From an uncultured Slackia sp. (GTDB lineage Bacteria; Actinomycetota; Coriobacteriia; Coriobacteriales; Eggerthellaceae), in assembly GCF_934630525.1 (NCBI RefSeq), contig NZ_CAKTVX010000012.1, positions 1 to 56,482 on the forward strand: a stretch of DNA of 56,482 bases, in the 5' to 3' direction. A program made the translations under genes and the position numbers. This document shows, piece by piece, positions 43,663 through 52,202 of this stretch. The notes beneath the pieces are model-generated. The model was not told where the DNA came from. It saw only the letters and a list, made by a program, of their open reading frames with translations, and did no database searches. How positions within the stretch are numbered: position 1 is the stretch's first letter; each line of letters begins with the position of its first letter.

Positions 43663-44085
43663 ATGACCGAGAAGAAACCGCTGGTCGCGGCAGATGCGAC
43701 GCTTGAGCAAATTCGAGATCAATTCAAGAACGATCGATACGCCACTGAATCGCTCGGCGCGGTAATTGAAGAGGCACGTGAGGGCTATGCGCGCGTGTCG
43801 ATGGAGATTGGCCCGCAGCACCGCAATGCTATGGGCGCGGTAATGGGCGGCGTGTACTTCACGCTGGGAGACTATTCATTTGCCGTTGCTTCGAATGTGG
43901 GCCAGCCGCCTACGGTTTCGGTAAATAACTCGATCGATTACCTTACGGCCGCCAAGGGCGATTGCCTTGTGGCGGAATGCCATATGGAAAAGGCAGGTCG
44001 CGCCATGTGTTTCGCGCGTATCGATGTGTGCGACGGAGAAGGAAGATTGTGCGCCCGCATGAACGTGACGGGTGCGCGCGTGTAG
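43663..44085 (+). CDS. PaaI-family hotdog-fold thioesterase
   Basis: The 140-residue protein starts at ATG 43663, after AAAAGGGG. It has the single-hotdog PaaI pattern: HRNAMGAVMGGVYFTLGDYSFAVAS, the active-site segment with the HxxxxGxxxGG-like helix entry, and TVSVNNSIDYL, the conserved beta strand. Typical proteins of this family hydrolyse acyl- or aryl-CoA thioesters, including phenylacetyl-CoA-type and 4-hydroxybenzoyl-CoA-type substrates, in the cytoplasm. The substrate is not determined by the sequence. It is transcribed alone. Confidence 0.88.
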   Translation: MTEKKPLVAADATLEQIRDQFKNDRYATESLGAVIEEAREGYARVSMEIGPQHRNAMGAVMGGVYFTLGDYSFAVASNVGQPPTVSVNNSIDYLTAAKGDCLVAECHMEKAGRAMCFARIDVCDGEGRLCARMNVTGARV

Positions 44086-44471
44086 CTTCTCGATTTTCGA
44101 TTCCTGGCTGAGCGCGGTTTGAGGCTCACCCAGGCCTCAACGAGGGTATTGCTCGCCGAGCTTTAGTTGCCATTGGAAGAAATGGTTTGAATCGTGCGGT
44201 CACACCGCTGGCGCCGGCTAGCCTCCTGGACTTGATGGAGTACTGCCCGCCGCCCTCGGAGCGGGGTTGGGCCAAGACCGTCGGTGCTCACTTCTGCTCT
44301 TCATTTCAAAGTGAAACACCGCCAAGCGGGCGCATAGTGAGCGAAGCGATCGGTAGCCCGCTGTGGTCCTGGCGCAACCCCGCTCAGGGGCCGACGGGAC
44401 GACGGTAGCGAGCAAGGTTCGCAGAGCGCCTTGGTGCCCCGCGAACCCGGCCTGGCTGCGCGATCGACTTG
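44086..44471. other. Intergenic region between convergent genes, densely structured
   Basis: This 386-nt region between the thioesterase and DegV genes contains numerous inverted repeats (44121-44139, 44170-44185, 44196-44208, 44246-44398 and 44416-44447) and no credible reading frame. The central part is listed separately as a candidate structured RNA. A conventional terminator with a T tract is not apparent for either gene. Confidence 0.6.
44196..44447. ncRNA. Candidate structured RNA or long inverted-repeat element
   Basis: GCGGGGTTGGGCCA (44261-44274) pairs with TGGCGCAACCCCGC (44370-44383), 13 of 14 bases. The pairing extends outward through CCCGCCG/CGACGGG and CCCT/AGGG to 44246 and 44398. 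Inside, GCTCACT (44286-44292) pairs with AGTGAGC (44336-44342) and encloses TTTCA/TGAAA and CCGC/GCGG hairpins. The 3' side carries a small AGCG/CGCT hairpin in an asymmetric loop. A separate stem GGTTCGC/GCGAACC (44416-44447) follows. The overall shape, a long imperfect hairpin with an internal bubble, resembles 6S-type RNA, but the identity and strand are not established. Motifs of RNase P RNA, tmRNA and SRP RNA were looked for and not found. Confidence 0.4.
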
Positions 44472-45398
44472 TTAGCCGCGCTTGATCTTCGCGGCGATGC
44501 GGTCGGCGACGGACATATTTTCACGGCGGTCGCCGCCCCAGAACGAAATCGACACCATGCCGGGCCCAACGTGGCTGCCGATGGTGGCACCAATATTGTG
44601 CTGTACCACGGTGATGCTCTCGTCTTGTTTGGCCAAAAGATCCCGCAGCGCTTCGGCGTCTTTCGGGCAGTCGGCGTTGCCGATGAGCACGACGGGCGAA
44701 CCACCTTGCGTGTCATGCTCTTTTGCGAAGAAATCGGCCATTTGCTTCAGGCCCTTCTTGCGCCCACGCGCGGCGCCCGTGAGTGCCAAGTGCCCCGACG
44801 TATCGAAGGTGAGCAGGGGTTTCACATTGAGTGCCGAGCCTGCTGCGGCAACCGATGCGGGAATGCGTCCGCCGCGGTGCAGCGCATCAAGGTCGTCAAC
44901 CATGAAAGCGGTTTGCACGAAGTAGCGCGCCTGTTCGGCCCACTCGACCAGCTCTTCTGCAGAAAGCCCCGAATCGCGCTGGCGCAACGCCTCAAGAACG
45001 AGCAAGCCCTCGGGCGTAGAGCCGATCATAAGGTCGACCAAATAGAGCGGCGCATCGTGGAATTCCTCTTTCACCTGGGCAAGCAGTGCCGCCGCAGTGG
45101 AGTAGTTCGACGAAAGGCCGCTCGAGAAACATAGGTATACCGTGGGAATGCCGCTTTCGGCAGCGCGGCGCCATGCCGCTTCGATTGCCGCCGGCGAAGC
45201 CTGCGAGGTGCTCGGCGTTTCTCCATTGCGAATCTTCTCGTAGAACTCGTGCGGCGTGATGGATTGATAGAAATCGTCCTCGTGGTCGCCATCGCTCATG
45301 ACGTAATTGAAATTCAGCGTATCGACGCCTTCGATTTGCAGCATGCTCAGCGGCAAATCGCAGCATGAATCGATGATCAAATTGCATTGCGCGGCCAT
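44472..45398 (-). CDS. DegV family fatty-acid-binding protein
   Basis: The 308-residue protein starts at ATG 45398, after AAAGGGA; the frame extends upstream without a ribosome site. Features of DegV are STSQASPAAIEAA (the lipid headgroup loop), LCFSSGLSSNYSTAAALL and HRGGRIPASVAAAGSALNVKPLLTFD. DegV/FakB proteins bind a single fatty acid and, with FakA kinase, feed exogenous fatty acids into phospholipid synthesis. FakA is not in this window. A second DegV protein occurs at 50139, so the genome probably encodes several with different fatty-acid preferences. Confidence 0.9.
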   Translation of the reverse strand: MAAQCNLIIDSCCDLPLSMLQIEGVDTLNFNYVMSDGDHEDDFYQSITPHEFYEKIRNGETPSTSQASPAAIEAAWRRAAESGIPTVYLCFSSGLSSNYSTAAALLAQVKEEFHDAPLYLVDLMIGSTPEGLLVLEALRQRDSGLSAEELVEWAEQARYFVQTAFMVDDLDALHRGGRIPASVAAAGSALNVKPLLTFDTSGHLALTGAARGRKKGLKQMADFFAKEHDTQGGSPVVLIGNADCPKDAEALRDLLAKQDESITVVQHNIGATIGSHVGPGMVSISFWGGDRRENMSVADRIAAKIKRG

Positions 45399-45457
45399 GG
45401 AATCCCTTTCTCTCGCACATGTACGCAAGAGTCTACCATGGTTGACGCGGGGAACCG

Positions 45458-46456
45458 CTAGATATTCCAGCGGGCTTCGAATCGCTGAAGCAGGAACGAA
45501 TAGAACTTATCGGCCTGCTCGTTCGAGCCGCCGTGGCGCGTTCGCGCGACTTCGATGGCGCGTACGAATCCCGGTTCAAGAATGGGAGCAAGGCGCGCGC
45601 CGGCGCCAAGCTCGCCCCAGCTATGTTCGGGCCAAAAGCCAACGCCGAGGCCAAGGCCGATCATCTTGCGCACGACCGATGGGTTATCGCTCTCGAAGGC
45701 GATTGTGGGGCGAAACCCCAGTTTGGCGCATTGCGACAGACAGAGGTTGCTGATGTTGCGCGAGCCTGCGAGCATGATGAAGCCGCTGTTTTGCACCTGG
45801 GCCAGCGAAATCGCTTCGCCGCGTTCGTTGGCCAAAGCGTCGCTCGCTGCGATGTCGCGCTCTTCGCCTCCAGGTCTTTCACCTTTTCCTGAATTGTCGC
45901 GAAAGCCTGCGTCGGGCTCTTTGGTTTCGCGCAGCGCGCGCTCCTCGGTTTCGTCGCCGTTCGTTGTGGGCACGGCGAGCATGATGCGTTCCTTGAATAG
46001 GCGCGCGCCCTTCGCTTCCGGCGTTTTTCCCGTTTGCATGCGCACTTCGATGTCGCACGGTTCAATTTTGCTGACGGTTTCGCTGCTCACAATCTGAAAC
46101 TTTGCCGCGGGGTGTTGAGCGCGCCATTCCGCGACGGCGTCAACGACGATGTTCGAGGCCGAAACAACGTTGATGCGCACAATCGAGCTGCGCTCTTCGT
46201 CGAACCGCGCAAGCTCGCTGGTCGCCGAGTCGATTTCCCCCACCGCTTTCGCGATGCGTTTGCTGTAGAAGCGTCCTGCTTCAGTAAGGCGAATGCCGCG
46301 CCCTTCTGGTTCGAAAAGCTGCACGCCCAGTTCTCGCTCGAGGCGGCTAATCGCTTGGGTGAGCGAGGGCTGCGATACGCGAAGTTTCTGGGCGCTGTGC
46401 GTGACGTGCTCGCTTTCCGCAACTTCCAGAAAATATCTCAACTGCAAAAGCTCCAC
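45458..46456 (-). CDS. LysR-family transcriptional regulator with an unusual linker
   Basis: The 332-residue protein starts at GTG 46456, chosen because GGGGAG lies just upstream and the encoded start (ELLQLRYFLEVAE) is exactly that of LysR proteins. The winged helix-turn-helix is at about 1-60 (THSAQKLRVSQPSLTQAISRLE). The effector domain follows from about 88. An insert rich in Glu, Arg and Gly (about 160-210; ETEERALRETKEPDAG) interrupts the effector domain where relatives have none. It is divergent from the PQ-loop gene at 46583, the usual LysR arrangement, and so probably regulates it. A TTAT-N12-ATAA dyad at 46480-46499 could be its site. Confidence 0.85.
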   Translation of the reverse strand: MELLQLRYFLEVAESEHVTHSAQKLRVSQPSLTQAISRLERELGVQLFEPEGRGIRLTEAGRFYSKRIAKAVGEIDSATSELARFDEERSSIVRINVVSASNIVVDAVAEWRAQHPAAKFQIVSSETVSKIEPCDIEVRMQTGKTPEAKGARLFKERIMLAVPTTNGDETEERALRETKEPDAGFRDNSGKGERPGGEERDIAASDALANERGEAISLAQVQNSGFIMLAGSRNISNLCLSQCAKLGFRPTIAFESDNPSVVRKMIGLGLGVGFWPEHSWGELGAGARLAPILEPGFVRAIEVARTRHGGSNEQADKFYSFLLQRFEARWNI

Positions 46457-46582
46457 GGCGCTCCCCTCGTTTTCTTGAATTATAACGTCAAAGTGATAAT
46501 AAATAACCAATTCATATATTAGACGCTATGATGCGCGCGAACTATTCTCAAAGGGTTTGAAATCCGAGAAATCGAGGGTGCA

Positions 46583-47014
46583 ATGGCGGAATTTCTTGAA
46601 GCGGTCATGCTGGTTTGTTTTGGCTTGTCGTGGCCGATGAATGCGTATAAGGCGGCGAAGGCGCGCACGGCTGCGGGCACAAGCTGGCAGTTCATTTTGC
46701 TTATCACGTTGGGCTACGTTGCCGGTATTGCGGCGAAGTTCGTATCGGGCCAAATCAACTGGGTGCTGGCGGTCTATTTCCTGAACATGATTGCCATCGC
46801 GGCGAACTGGATCGTGTACTTCCGCAATGTGAAGCTCGATGCTGTTGCGGCGGGCCGCTATCAGGAAAAGCACGATGCGCGACGCGAGGCGCTGCGTGCG
46901 GAAAGCGTCGATGAACTGCTCAAAGATGGCGGCAAAGATCCGAAAACCGCGAAATATGGCGCCTCGATGGAAGGCGTTGAAGCCGAAGAGGCCAAGAAAT
47001 TCCAGAAGCGATAG
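46583..47014 (+). CDS. Small PQ-loop-like membrane protein
   Basis: The 143-residue protein has three predicted membrane helices in residues 1-80. They contain LSWPMNAYKAAKARTAAGTS and LLITLGYVAGIAAK, the pattern of half-transporters of the PQ-loop/SemiSWEET type (P-N in helix 1, G-S then GY). A charged cytoplasmic tail of about 60 residues follows. Dimerising three-helix proteins of this type move small solutes such as sugars, but the substrate here is unknown. The divergent LysR gene probably controls it. Confidence 0.75.
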   Translation: MAEFLEAVMLVCFGLSWPMNAYKAAKARTAAGTSWQFILLITLGYVAGIAAKFVSGQINWVLAVYFLNMIAIAANWIVYFRNVKLDAVAAGRYQEKHDARREALRAESVDELLKDGGKDPKTAKYGASMEGVEAEEAKKFQKR

Positions 47015-47160
47015 GGTCGAATGGTGCGGCGCTCGCGCGACCGCGGCCCAGCGCCGCCTGTGCGCGGGCGCTAAGCTTGCGTAAGTTCGCAGCCCATGCG
47101 GCCGCGATGCGCGAAATACTCAGCCTGCTTTTTCCGAGCGGGTTCGGCGCCCCTATACAA

Positions 47161-47199
47161 CGAAGGCTCGCCTACTGCAGGCGAGCCTTCGTGTTTTTT
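47161..47199. terminator. Bidirectional terminator
   Basis: CGAAGGCTCGCCT (47161-47173) pairs perfectly with AGGCGAGCCTTCG (47179-47191), then TGTTTTTT. It serves the PQ-loop gene and the convergent aminotransferase gene. Confidence 0.93.
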
Positions 47200-47228
47200 A
47201 CGCCAAAAGGCGCGTTGCCCAAGGATCG

Positions 47229-48416
47229 TTATTTCGTTTGATACTCGCGCATGAGTTCGGCAAATGCGGGCATTGAATTCACGATGGTCTCGTGGGCGAC
47301 GCAGTAGCTTACGCGCAGCCAGCCCTCGACGCCGAAGCTGTTGCTGGGAACGAGCAGCAGCTCATGTGCCTTCGCGGCCTCGGCGAAAGCCTGAGCGTCG
47401 GATTCGAGCGCGCGAACCCACAAGTAGAATGCGCCTTGGGGCGCAACGCACTCGTAGCCGAGTTTCGTAAGGCCGCCATACAGGGCTTCGCGGTTCTTCG
47501 CATAGGCCTCAACATCGCTCGGCTCGTCGACGCAGCGCTCGATGACGTACTGCAGAAGCGACGGGGCGCACACGAAGCCAAGCGCGCGGCCCGCGCCGCA
47601 CACGGCGTTGAAGGTGCGTTCCCAGTCGGGCATGGTGTTGGGAACCAGAATGTAGCCAATGCGCTCGCCTGGCAGGCTGAGCGATTTGGAATACGAGTAG
47701 CATACGAGTGTGTTCTCGTAGATAGGCGGAACGAACGGCACGCGCACGTTGCCGTAGACGATTTCGCGATACGGCTCATCGGCGATGATGTAAATGGTGA
47801 TGCCGAATTCGTCCTGCTTGCGGCGCAGCGCGTTGGCGAGTTCGATCAAGTCGCATTCGGGGTACACCGAGCCAACTGGGTTGTTGGGCGAATTAATCAC
47901 GATGGCCTTGGTTTTCGGCGTAATGGCGTCTTCGATGGCTTCGATGTTCATTTGGAAATCGTCGCGGCGAGCGGGCACCTCGATGCAGTTGCAGCCGGCG
48001 TTCTCAATCCAAACCTTGTATTCGGGGAAATAGGGCGAAATCACGATGAACTCGTCGCCTGGGTTTCCAACGGCGTTGAAGCAAATGGAAAGCGATGCGG
48101 CGGCGCCGCAGGTCATGTAGATGTTCGCACCTTCGTACGACGTGTCGAAGCGGCGGTTGAGCGATGCGGCCACGGCGGCGCGAACGCTCGGCGCGCCCTG
48201 GCTGGGGGTGTAGCCGTGCACTTGGGCGGGGGGCTGCTCCATCACATCGAGAATTGCCTGTTTAACCGCTTCGGGCGCCGGAACGCTGGGGTTGCCAATG
48301 CTGAAGTCGAAGACTTTGTCCTCGCCGATTTCAGCCTTGCGCGCTTGACCGTATGCGAACAGCTCGCGAATTGCTGACGGTTCGCTGCCCAACTCGTACA
48401 TGCGTTGATTGATCAT
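47229..48416 (-). CDS. PLP-dependent class-I/II aminotransferase
   Basis: The 395-residue enzyme starts at ATG 48416, after GAGGG. The fold-type-I features are FDFSIGNPSVPAPEAVK near the N-terminus, NSPNNPVGSVY near 165-175 and ADEPYREIVY with the PLP-ring-contacting Asp. SYSKSLSLPGERIGY carries the Schiff-base lysine near 233. A conserved substrate-carboxylate Arg is expected in LRVSYC near the end. Its closest known relatives are the aspartate/tyrosine/aromatic aminotransferases of the AspC group. The specific amino acid is not determined. Confidence 0.9.
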   Translation of the reverse strand: MINQRMYELGSEPSAIRELFAYGQARKAEIGEDKVFDFSIGNPSVPAPEAVKQAILDVMEQPPAQVHGYTPSQGAPSVRAAVAASLNRRFDTSYEGANIYMTCGAAASLSICFNAVGNPGDEFIVISPYFPEYKVWIENAGCNCIEVPARRDDFQMNIEAIEDAITPKTKAIVINSPNNPVGSVYPECDLIELANALRRKQDEFGITIYIIADEPYREIVYGNVRVPFVPPIYENTLVCYSYSKSLSLPGERIGYILVPNTMPDWERTFNAVCGAGRALGFVCAPSLLQYVIERCVDEPSDVEAYAKNREALYGGLTKLGYECVAPQGAFYLWVRALESDAQAFAEAAKAHELLLVPSNSFGVEGWLRVSYCVAHETIVNSMPAFAELMREYQTK

Positions 48417-48653
48417 GGTGCCCTCGTTTCCCCACGCGCGCCCACGGGCGGCGTTGCTGGTTTCCTTCACGCATCTATGATAAAGCGCAAAGGGCGAGAA
48501 AGTTGGGGAATGGAACCTTTTTTCTGCAGATGGAAACGCAAGCCAGGGAGGAACACCTCAAGGCGACGCGTTGCTTCGGGCGTCTGTCGACGATGCGAAG
48601 TTGGTCGGGGAGCTGCGCGCCGTTGTGCGTTTTGCCGGCGCAGATGACTCCCT

Positions 48654-49319
48654 CTAGCTCTTCCTCGTATGGATAAGGTGGCGAATTGCTTCAATCGCGT
48701 GCCCGCGGAACATTGCCCTGGGGCCCGCATAGGCCATGGCGCGGCGTTGCCATGCCGATTCGGTGGGTGTGTAGCAATGGCTCTTGCATGTTTTGCATGC
48801 AGGGCGCGGCTCGCGTCGGCACAGTGCTCGGCGAACTTCGCCGTAGCGCAAATGTGCGGCGCATTCGGAGCAAAGGCGCGGAATCTTGTGCTGGGGATAC
48901 ATGCCCACGGCGGTGGCTTCGCTTTCGTATGGCGTGCGGTCGGCGGCGGCGTGGTGGTCGGCGCAGTAGATTTCCGTCATGCCAGCGAGCGTTACGATGT
49001 CGCGTGCGATTTCCTTTTCGGCAATGCGGTTAAGAATGCGCGCACGATGCTTGTCCCACGCTTTTGCGGCGGCTTGGTTTGCGGCCGCGGCTATGTCGGC
49101 TCCATCGAGGCGAGGGGCGTGGAGTTTGGCGGTCGTTTCGGCTTCAGCCGGGGCTGCTTCAGCTGGGGCCGTTTCGGTCGAAGCCACTTCGGCCGAAGCC
49201 ATGCTGGCCGTGGCCGTTTCGGCTGCGCCCGCTTCGCTTGGGGTTGCTATCGTCGCGCCGGTCGCGCTCGATTCCTGTTCGGGCTCGATGCGGGCATCGT
49301 ATTCGTTCGTTTTGGCCAT
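48654..49319 (-). CDS. YgbA-like nitrous-oxide-stimulated-promoter family protein
   Basis: The 221-residue product starts at ATG 49319 and overlaps the stop of the upstream DUF1836 gene (TGATG), so the two are translationally coupled. The first ~70 residues are an Ala/Glu/Thr-rich low-complexity extension. The rest, from about 85, matches the YgbA family: RLCSECAAHLRYGEVRRALC, CKTCKSHCY and AYAGPRAMFRGH, with paired CxxC motifs likely to bind metal. YgbA-type proteins are linked to nitric-oxide-responsive expression in enterobacteria, but their molecular function is not clear. The name is a family label, not evidence of N2O sensing here. Confidence 0.82.
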   Translation of the reverse strand: MAKTNEYDARIEPEQESSATGATIATPSEAGAAETATASMASAEVASTETAPAEAAPAEAETTAKLHAPRLDGADIAAAANQAAAKAWDKHRARILNRIAEKEIARDIVTLAGMTEIYCADHHAAADRTPYESEATAVGMYPQHKIPRLCSECAAHLRYGEVRRALCRREPRPACKTCKSHCYTPTESAWQRRAMAYAGPRAMFRGHAIEAIRHLIHTRKS

Positions 49320-49954
49320 CAATCCTCTGCCTTTCGCAGCTGCGCATTGCGTGCTCCATCGAGAATGCCCAGCTCAAAGCACTTTTCAACATAAATTTTA
49401 TTCGCGACGCTCGTTGCCGCCGAAAGCGCGAGCCGCCGCTCGGGGGAAAGGTCGGCGGCGTTGCTCACCTGAAGGGCGAACGCGGGGCCGTCTGGTTTGC
49501 GAATGCCGCACGACCCAAGGCTCGTGTGGGCAACTTCGCCGCAAAAGAGCTGGCGAAGGGTTTCCTCTACCGCCTCGCAGAAGAAGTTATACGCGTGGTC
49601 GATGCCGTGGGTTGCCGCCGAAACTCGCAGCAACGAATGGATATCGTCCATCGAGAATGCGCGCTTCATCAGGCAAATCACGGTAAGCATGGCAACGTGG
49701 TTCGCGGTATAGCGCTTGGCCTTCGGCGCGGGGATAATGCCCTGCTTCACATAGTTGTTCACCATGGAGGCCGTGAGCAGCTTTTCGTCGGGTGCCACGA
49801 GCGGGCGCACTTGCGCATCTATATAGGTGAGCAGCTGGTCCATATACAAGTCGATCGCGGGAATGTCGGCATAGCGCGGTAGGCGCAGCTCGCGAATAAG
49901 CTCGACGTATTCCGCCTCGCTGAGTGCTTGGATATGTTTTGCTTTGCGTGTCAT
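49319..49954 (-). CDS. DUF1836-family protein
   Basis: The 211-residue product starts at ATG 49954. An ATG at 49978 also exists with AGGAG only one base away, too close for a normal ribosome site. The core (about 55-150) matches DUF1836: LLTASMVNNYVKQGIIPAPKAKRYTANH and MLTVICLMKRAFSMDDIHSLL. This pattern resembles a MerR-like helix-turn-helix and suggests a DNA-binding regulator. Its function is not characterised. Its stop overlaps the YgbA-like start, so they form a two-gene operon. Confidence 0.82.
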   Translation of the reverse strand: MTRKAKHIQALSEAEYVELIRELRLPRYADIPAIDLYMDQLLTYIDAQVRPLVAPDEKLLTASMVNNYVKQGIIPAPKAKRYTANHVAMLTVICLMKRAFSMDDIHSLLRVSAATHGIDHAYNFFCEAVEETLRQLFCGEVAHTSLGSCGIRKPDGPAFALQVSNAADLSPERRLALSAATSVANKIYVEKCFELGILDGARNAQLRKAED

Positions 49955-50138
49955 GGGCGCAAGCGTAGCACGTTGCATGCTCCTGCGCGGGTACTGGAAA
50001 CGCTACCGTTGCGAAGCGTCCAATCAAACTCCATATTGCTTGACACGGTTTTGCTGCACACATAAGCTGGTTTTCAAAACGAGATGCATCAAACGCCGGC
50101 ATCGCGCAAGCGTTGTTGGGTGAAGAAGGGAAGGCTCC

Positions 50139-51203
50139 ATGATCGGCAACAACGGCATTAATGGCGCCATTAAGCAGGGGATTGAAAAGGTTCGCGACCT
50201 CGGCGACGCCGTTGCCGCCGACGCATCTGCGGTTCTCGGCGAAGCGGCGGAAGCGGCCGCAACTGCTGTGGCTACGGCGTCTGACGCCGCCGAGACGGTT
50301 GCCGCCACCGTGGCTGCCGCAGCGGGCGAGGGCGACGCGGAAAATCAGCGCATCGCCGTGCTGGTCGATTCCGCGACCGACGTGCCGCCAGAGGTTGTCG
50401 AAAAGTACGGCGTGTTTATCGCGCCCCTTCATGTGAACTATTCCGATGGCGACTTCCTCGATCGCGTGACTATTCAGCCCGAAGAGGTCTACCGTCGCTT
50501 CGAAACCGAGATTCCTAAAACCTCGACGCCGGCACCTGCCGATATCATGGCCCTGTTCGATCAAATTGCCGCTGAAGGCTACACCCACGTGATTGCCGTC
50601 ACGATTTCCTCGGGGCTTTCGGGCACCTACGACTTGGTGCGCAGCATCGCCTCCGGCCGCGCCGATTTGCAGTGCGCCGTGGTTGACACGAAAAGCATCG
50701 GCATCGCCGCGGGCCTTACCGCGGTGCTCGTGTGCGAGCTCGTTGGCTCTGGCATGTCGTTCTCGCAGGTGGTCGCCCGCGCCGAGGGCACTGCCGAGCG
50801 CTCCGATGGCTTCTTCTGCGTGAACACGCTCGAGTATCTTTATAAGGGCGGTCGCATTGGCGCCGCGACGTATGCGATTGGTTCGAAGCTCGATATTCGT
50901 CCCACCATCAAGTGCAACGAAGAAGGCAAATACGTGGTGTGCGCGAAAAGCCACGGCCGCAAGGGTTCGCTGAAGAAGACCGTTTCGCTTGCGAAGAAGG
51001 TTGCCGCCGCTGCCCTCGAAGAAGGCCGTTCGGTTCGTTTCGCCGTGGCCCACGGCGACGCCGAGGCCGAAGCGCGCGTTATCGCCGACGACTTGAAGGC
51101 CGAATTCCCCCAAGCGATCGACGTGATTTTCTGCCAAATTTCGCCCGCGCTCGTGGTGCATACCGGTCCTGGCTTGGTGGGAGTTGGAGTTTCCGTTTTA
51201 TAG
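50139..51203 (+). CDS. DegV family fatty-acid-binding protein with an Ala-rich N-terminal extension
   Basis: The 354-residue protein follows GGAAGG. Residues 1-70 form an Ala/Glu/Asp-rich, apparently helical extension (AADASAVLGEAAEAAATAVA) absent from typical DegV. The DegV body starts near 72 (RIAVLVDSATDVPPEVV), has TSTPAPADIMALF (fatty-acid headgroup loop), VTISSGLSGTYDL and NTLEYLYKGGRIGAATYAIGS, and ends HTGPGLVGVGVSVL. This is a more canonical DegV than the one at 44472. It probably presents a fatty acid to FakA for phosphorylation. The extension may mediate membrane or partner contact. Transcribed alone. Confidence 0.9.
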   Translation: MIGNNGINGAIKQGIEKVRDLGDAVAADASAVLGEAAEAAATAVATASDAAETVAATVAAAAGEGDAENQRIAVLVDSATDVPPEVVEKYGVFIAPLHVNYSDGDFLDRVTIQPEEVYRRFETEIPKTSTPAPADIMALFDQIAAEGYTHVIAVTISSGLSGTYDLVRSIASGRADLQCAVVDTKSIGIAAGLTAVLVCELVGSGMSFSQVVARAEGTAERSDGFFCVNTLEYLYKGGRIGAATYAIGSKLDIRPTIKCNEEGKYVVCAKSHGRKGSLKKTVSLAKKVAAAALEEGRSVRFAVAHGDAEAEARVIADDLKAEFPQAIDVIFCQISPALVVHTGPGLVGVGVSVL

Positions 51204-51275
51204 CGCCCGGCGCGGTAGAATTCGGTTCGACACATTTGTCGGCATAAAGCCGAATTCATAAAGGAAGAAACCTCC

Positions 51276-52202
51276 ATGGCCACACTGCAACAACTTCGCT
51301 ACCTTATCGCCGTCGCGGAATACGGCTCCATCAACGCCGCCGCGCGCGAGCTGTTTGCGACGCAGTCGAACTTGTCCACGGCCATCAAAGACCTTGAGCA
51401 GGAGTTGGGCGTCACCATTTTCACGCGCAGCAATCGCGGCGTGGCGCTGACCAACGACGGCACCGAGCTTTTGGGTTACGCGCGCCAGGTAATCGAGCAG
51501 GCCGACATGCTTGAGCGACGCTATGCCGAGCATGGTTCGAGCCATGTGCGCCTGGCCGTTTCCACGCAGCATTACGCTTTCAGCGTGCAGGCGTTCGTAA
51601 ATGTGGCCGAAACCTGCACGGGCGACGAGTACGACCTGGTGCTGCGCGAGAGCACCACGGCCGAAATCATCGAAGACGTGCGCAGCTTCCGCAGCGAAAT
51701 TGGCGTGCTGTATACCGACGATTTCAACAGGCGCGTGCTCGAACGCGCTTTCGAGGAAGCCGACGTGCAGTTCCACCCCCTGTTCGAGGCTTCCGCGCAT
51801 GTATTTGTGGGCGAGAACCATCCGCTCGCGAAGCGCGAGATCATCTCGCCCGAAGAGCTGGCAGCCTATCCTCGGTATTCGTTCGAGCAGGGCACGGTGA
51901 ACTCGTTCTATTACGCCGAAGAGCCGCTCGCGTGGCTTCCGGCCGCGCGCAATATTCGCTGCTCCGACCGCGGCACGCTTTCGAATTTGCTTGTAAGCCA
52001 TAACGGTTACACGCTTTCCACGGGCGTGCTTTCGAGCGAAATGTCGCACGGCATCGCAAGCGTTCCCCTTGATGCCGTCGAGCGCATGCGCGTGGGCTAT
52101 ATCATGCATCGCGAACGCCGTCCGAGCGAACTTCTGCTGCACTATATCGACGAGCTGCATGCCATCGCGCAAACCGACCCCGATGTCGAGATGCTTGGAT
52201 AG
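51276..52202 (+). CDS. LysR-family transcriptional regulator
   Basis: The 308-residue protein starts after AAAGGAAGAAA. The winged helix-turn-helix is at about 1-60 (LRYLIAVAEYGSINAAARELFATQSNLSTAIKDLE). The effector domain covers the remainder without inserts. It is not divergent from a neighbour. The nearest downstream gene is glmS, about 200 nt away. The stop codon TAG (52200-52202) lies in the first unit of a tandem repeat. The effector is unknown. Confidence 0.9.
   Translation: MATLQQLRYLIAVAEYGSINAAARELFATQSNLSTAIKDLEQELGVTIFTRSNRGVALTNDGTELLGYARQVIEQADMLERRYAEHGSSHVRLAVSTQHYAFSVQAFVNVAETCTGDEYDLVLRESTTAEIIEDVRSFRSEIGVLYTDDFNRRVLERAFEEADVQFHPLFEASAHVFVGENHPLAKREIISPEELAAYPRYSFEQGTVNSFYYAEEPLAWLPAARNIRCSDRGTLSNLLVSHNGYTLSTGVLSSEMSHGIASVPLDAVERMRVGYIMHRERRPSELLLHYIDELHAIAQTDPDVEMLG

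Noticed and set aside
44086..44471. RNase P RNA, tmRNA or SRP RNA identity for the structured region
   Set aside because: The conserved GAGGAAAGTCC, CCA-ended tRNA-like acceptor and SRP GNAR-loop motifs were not found on either strand.
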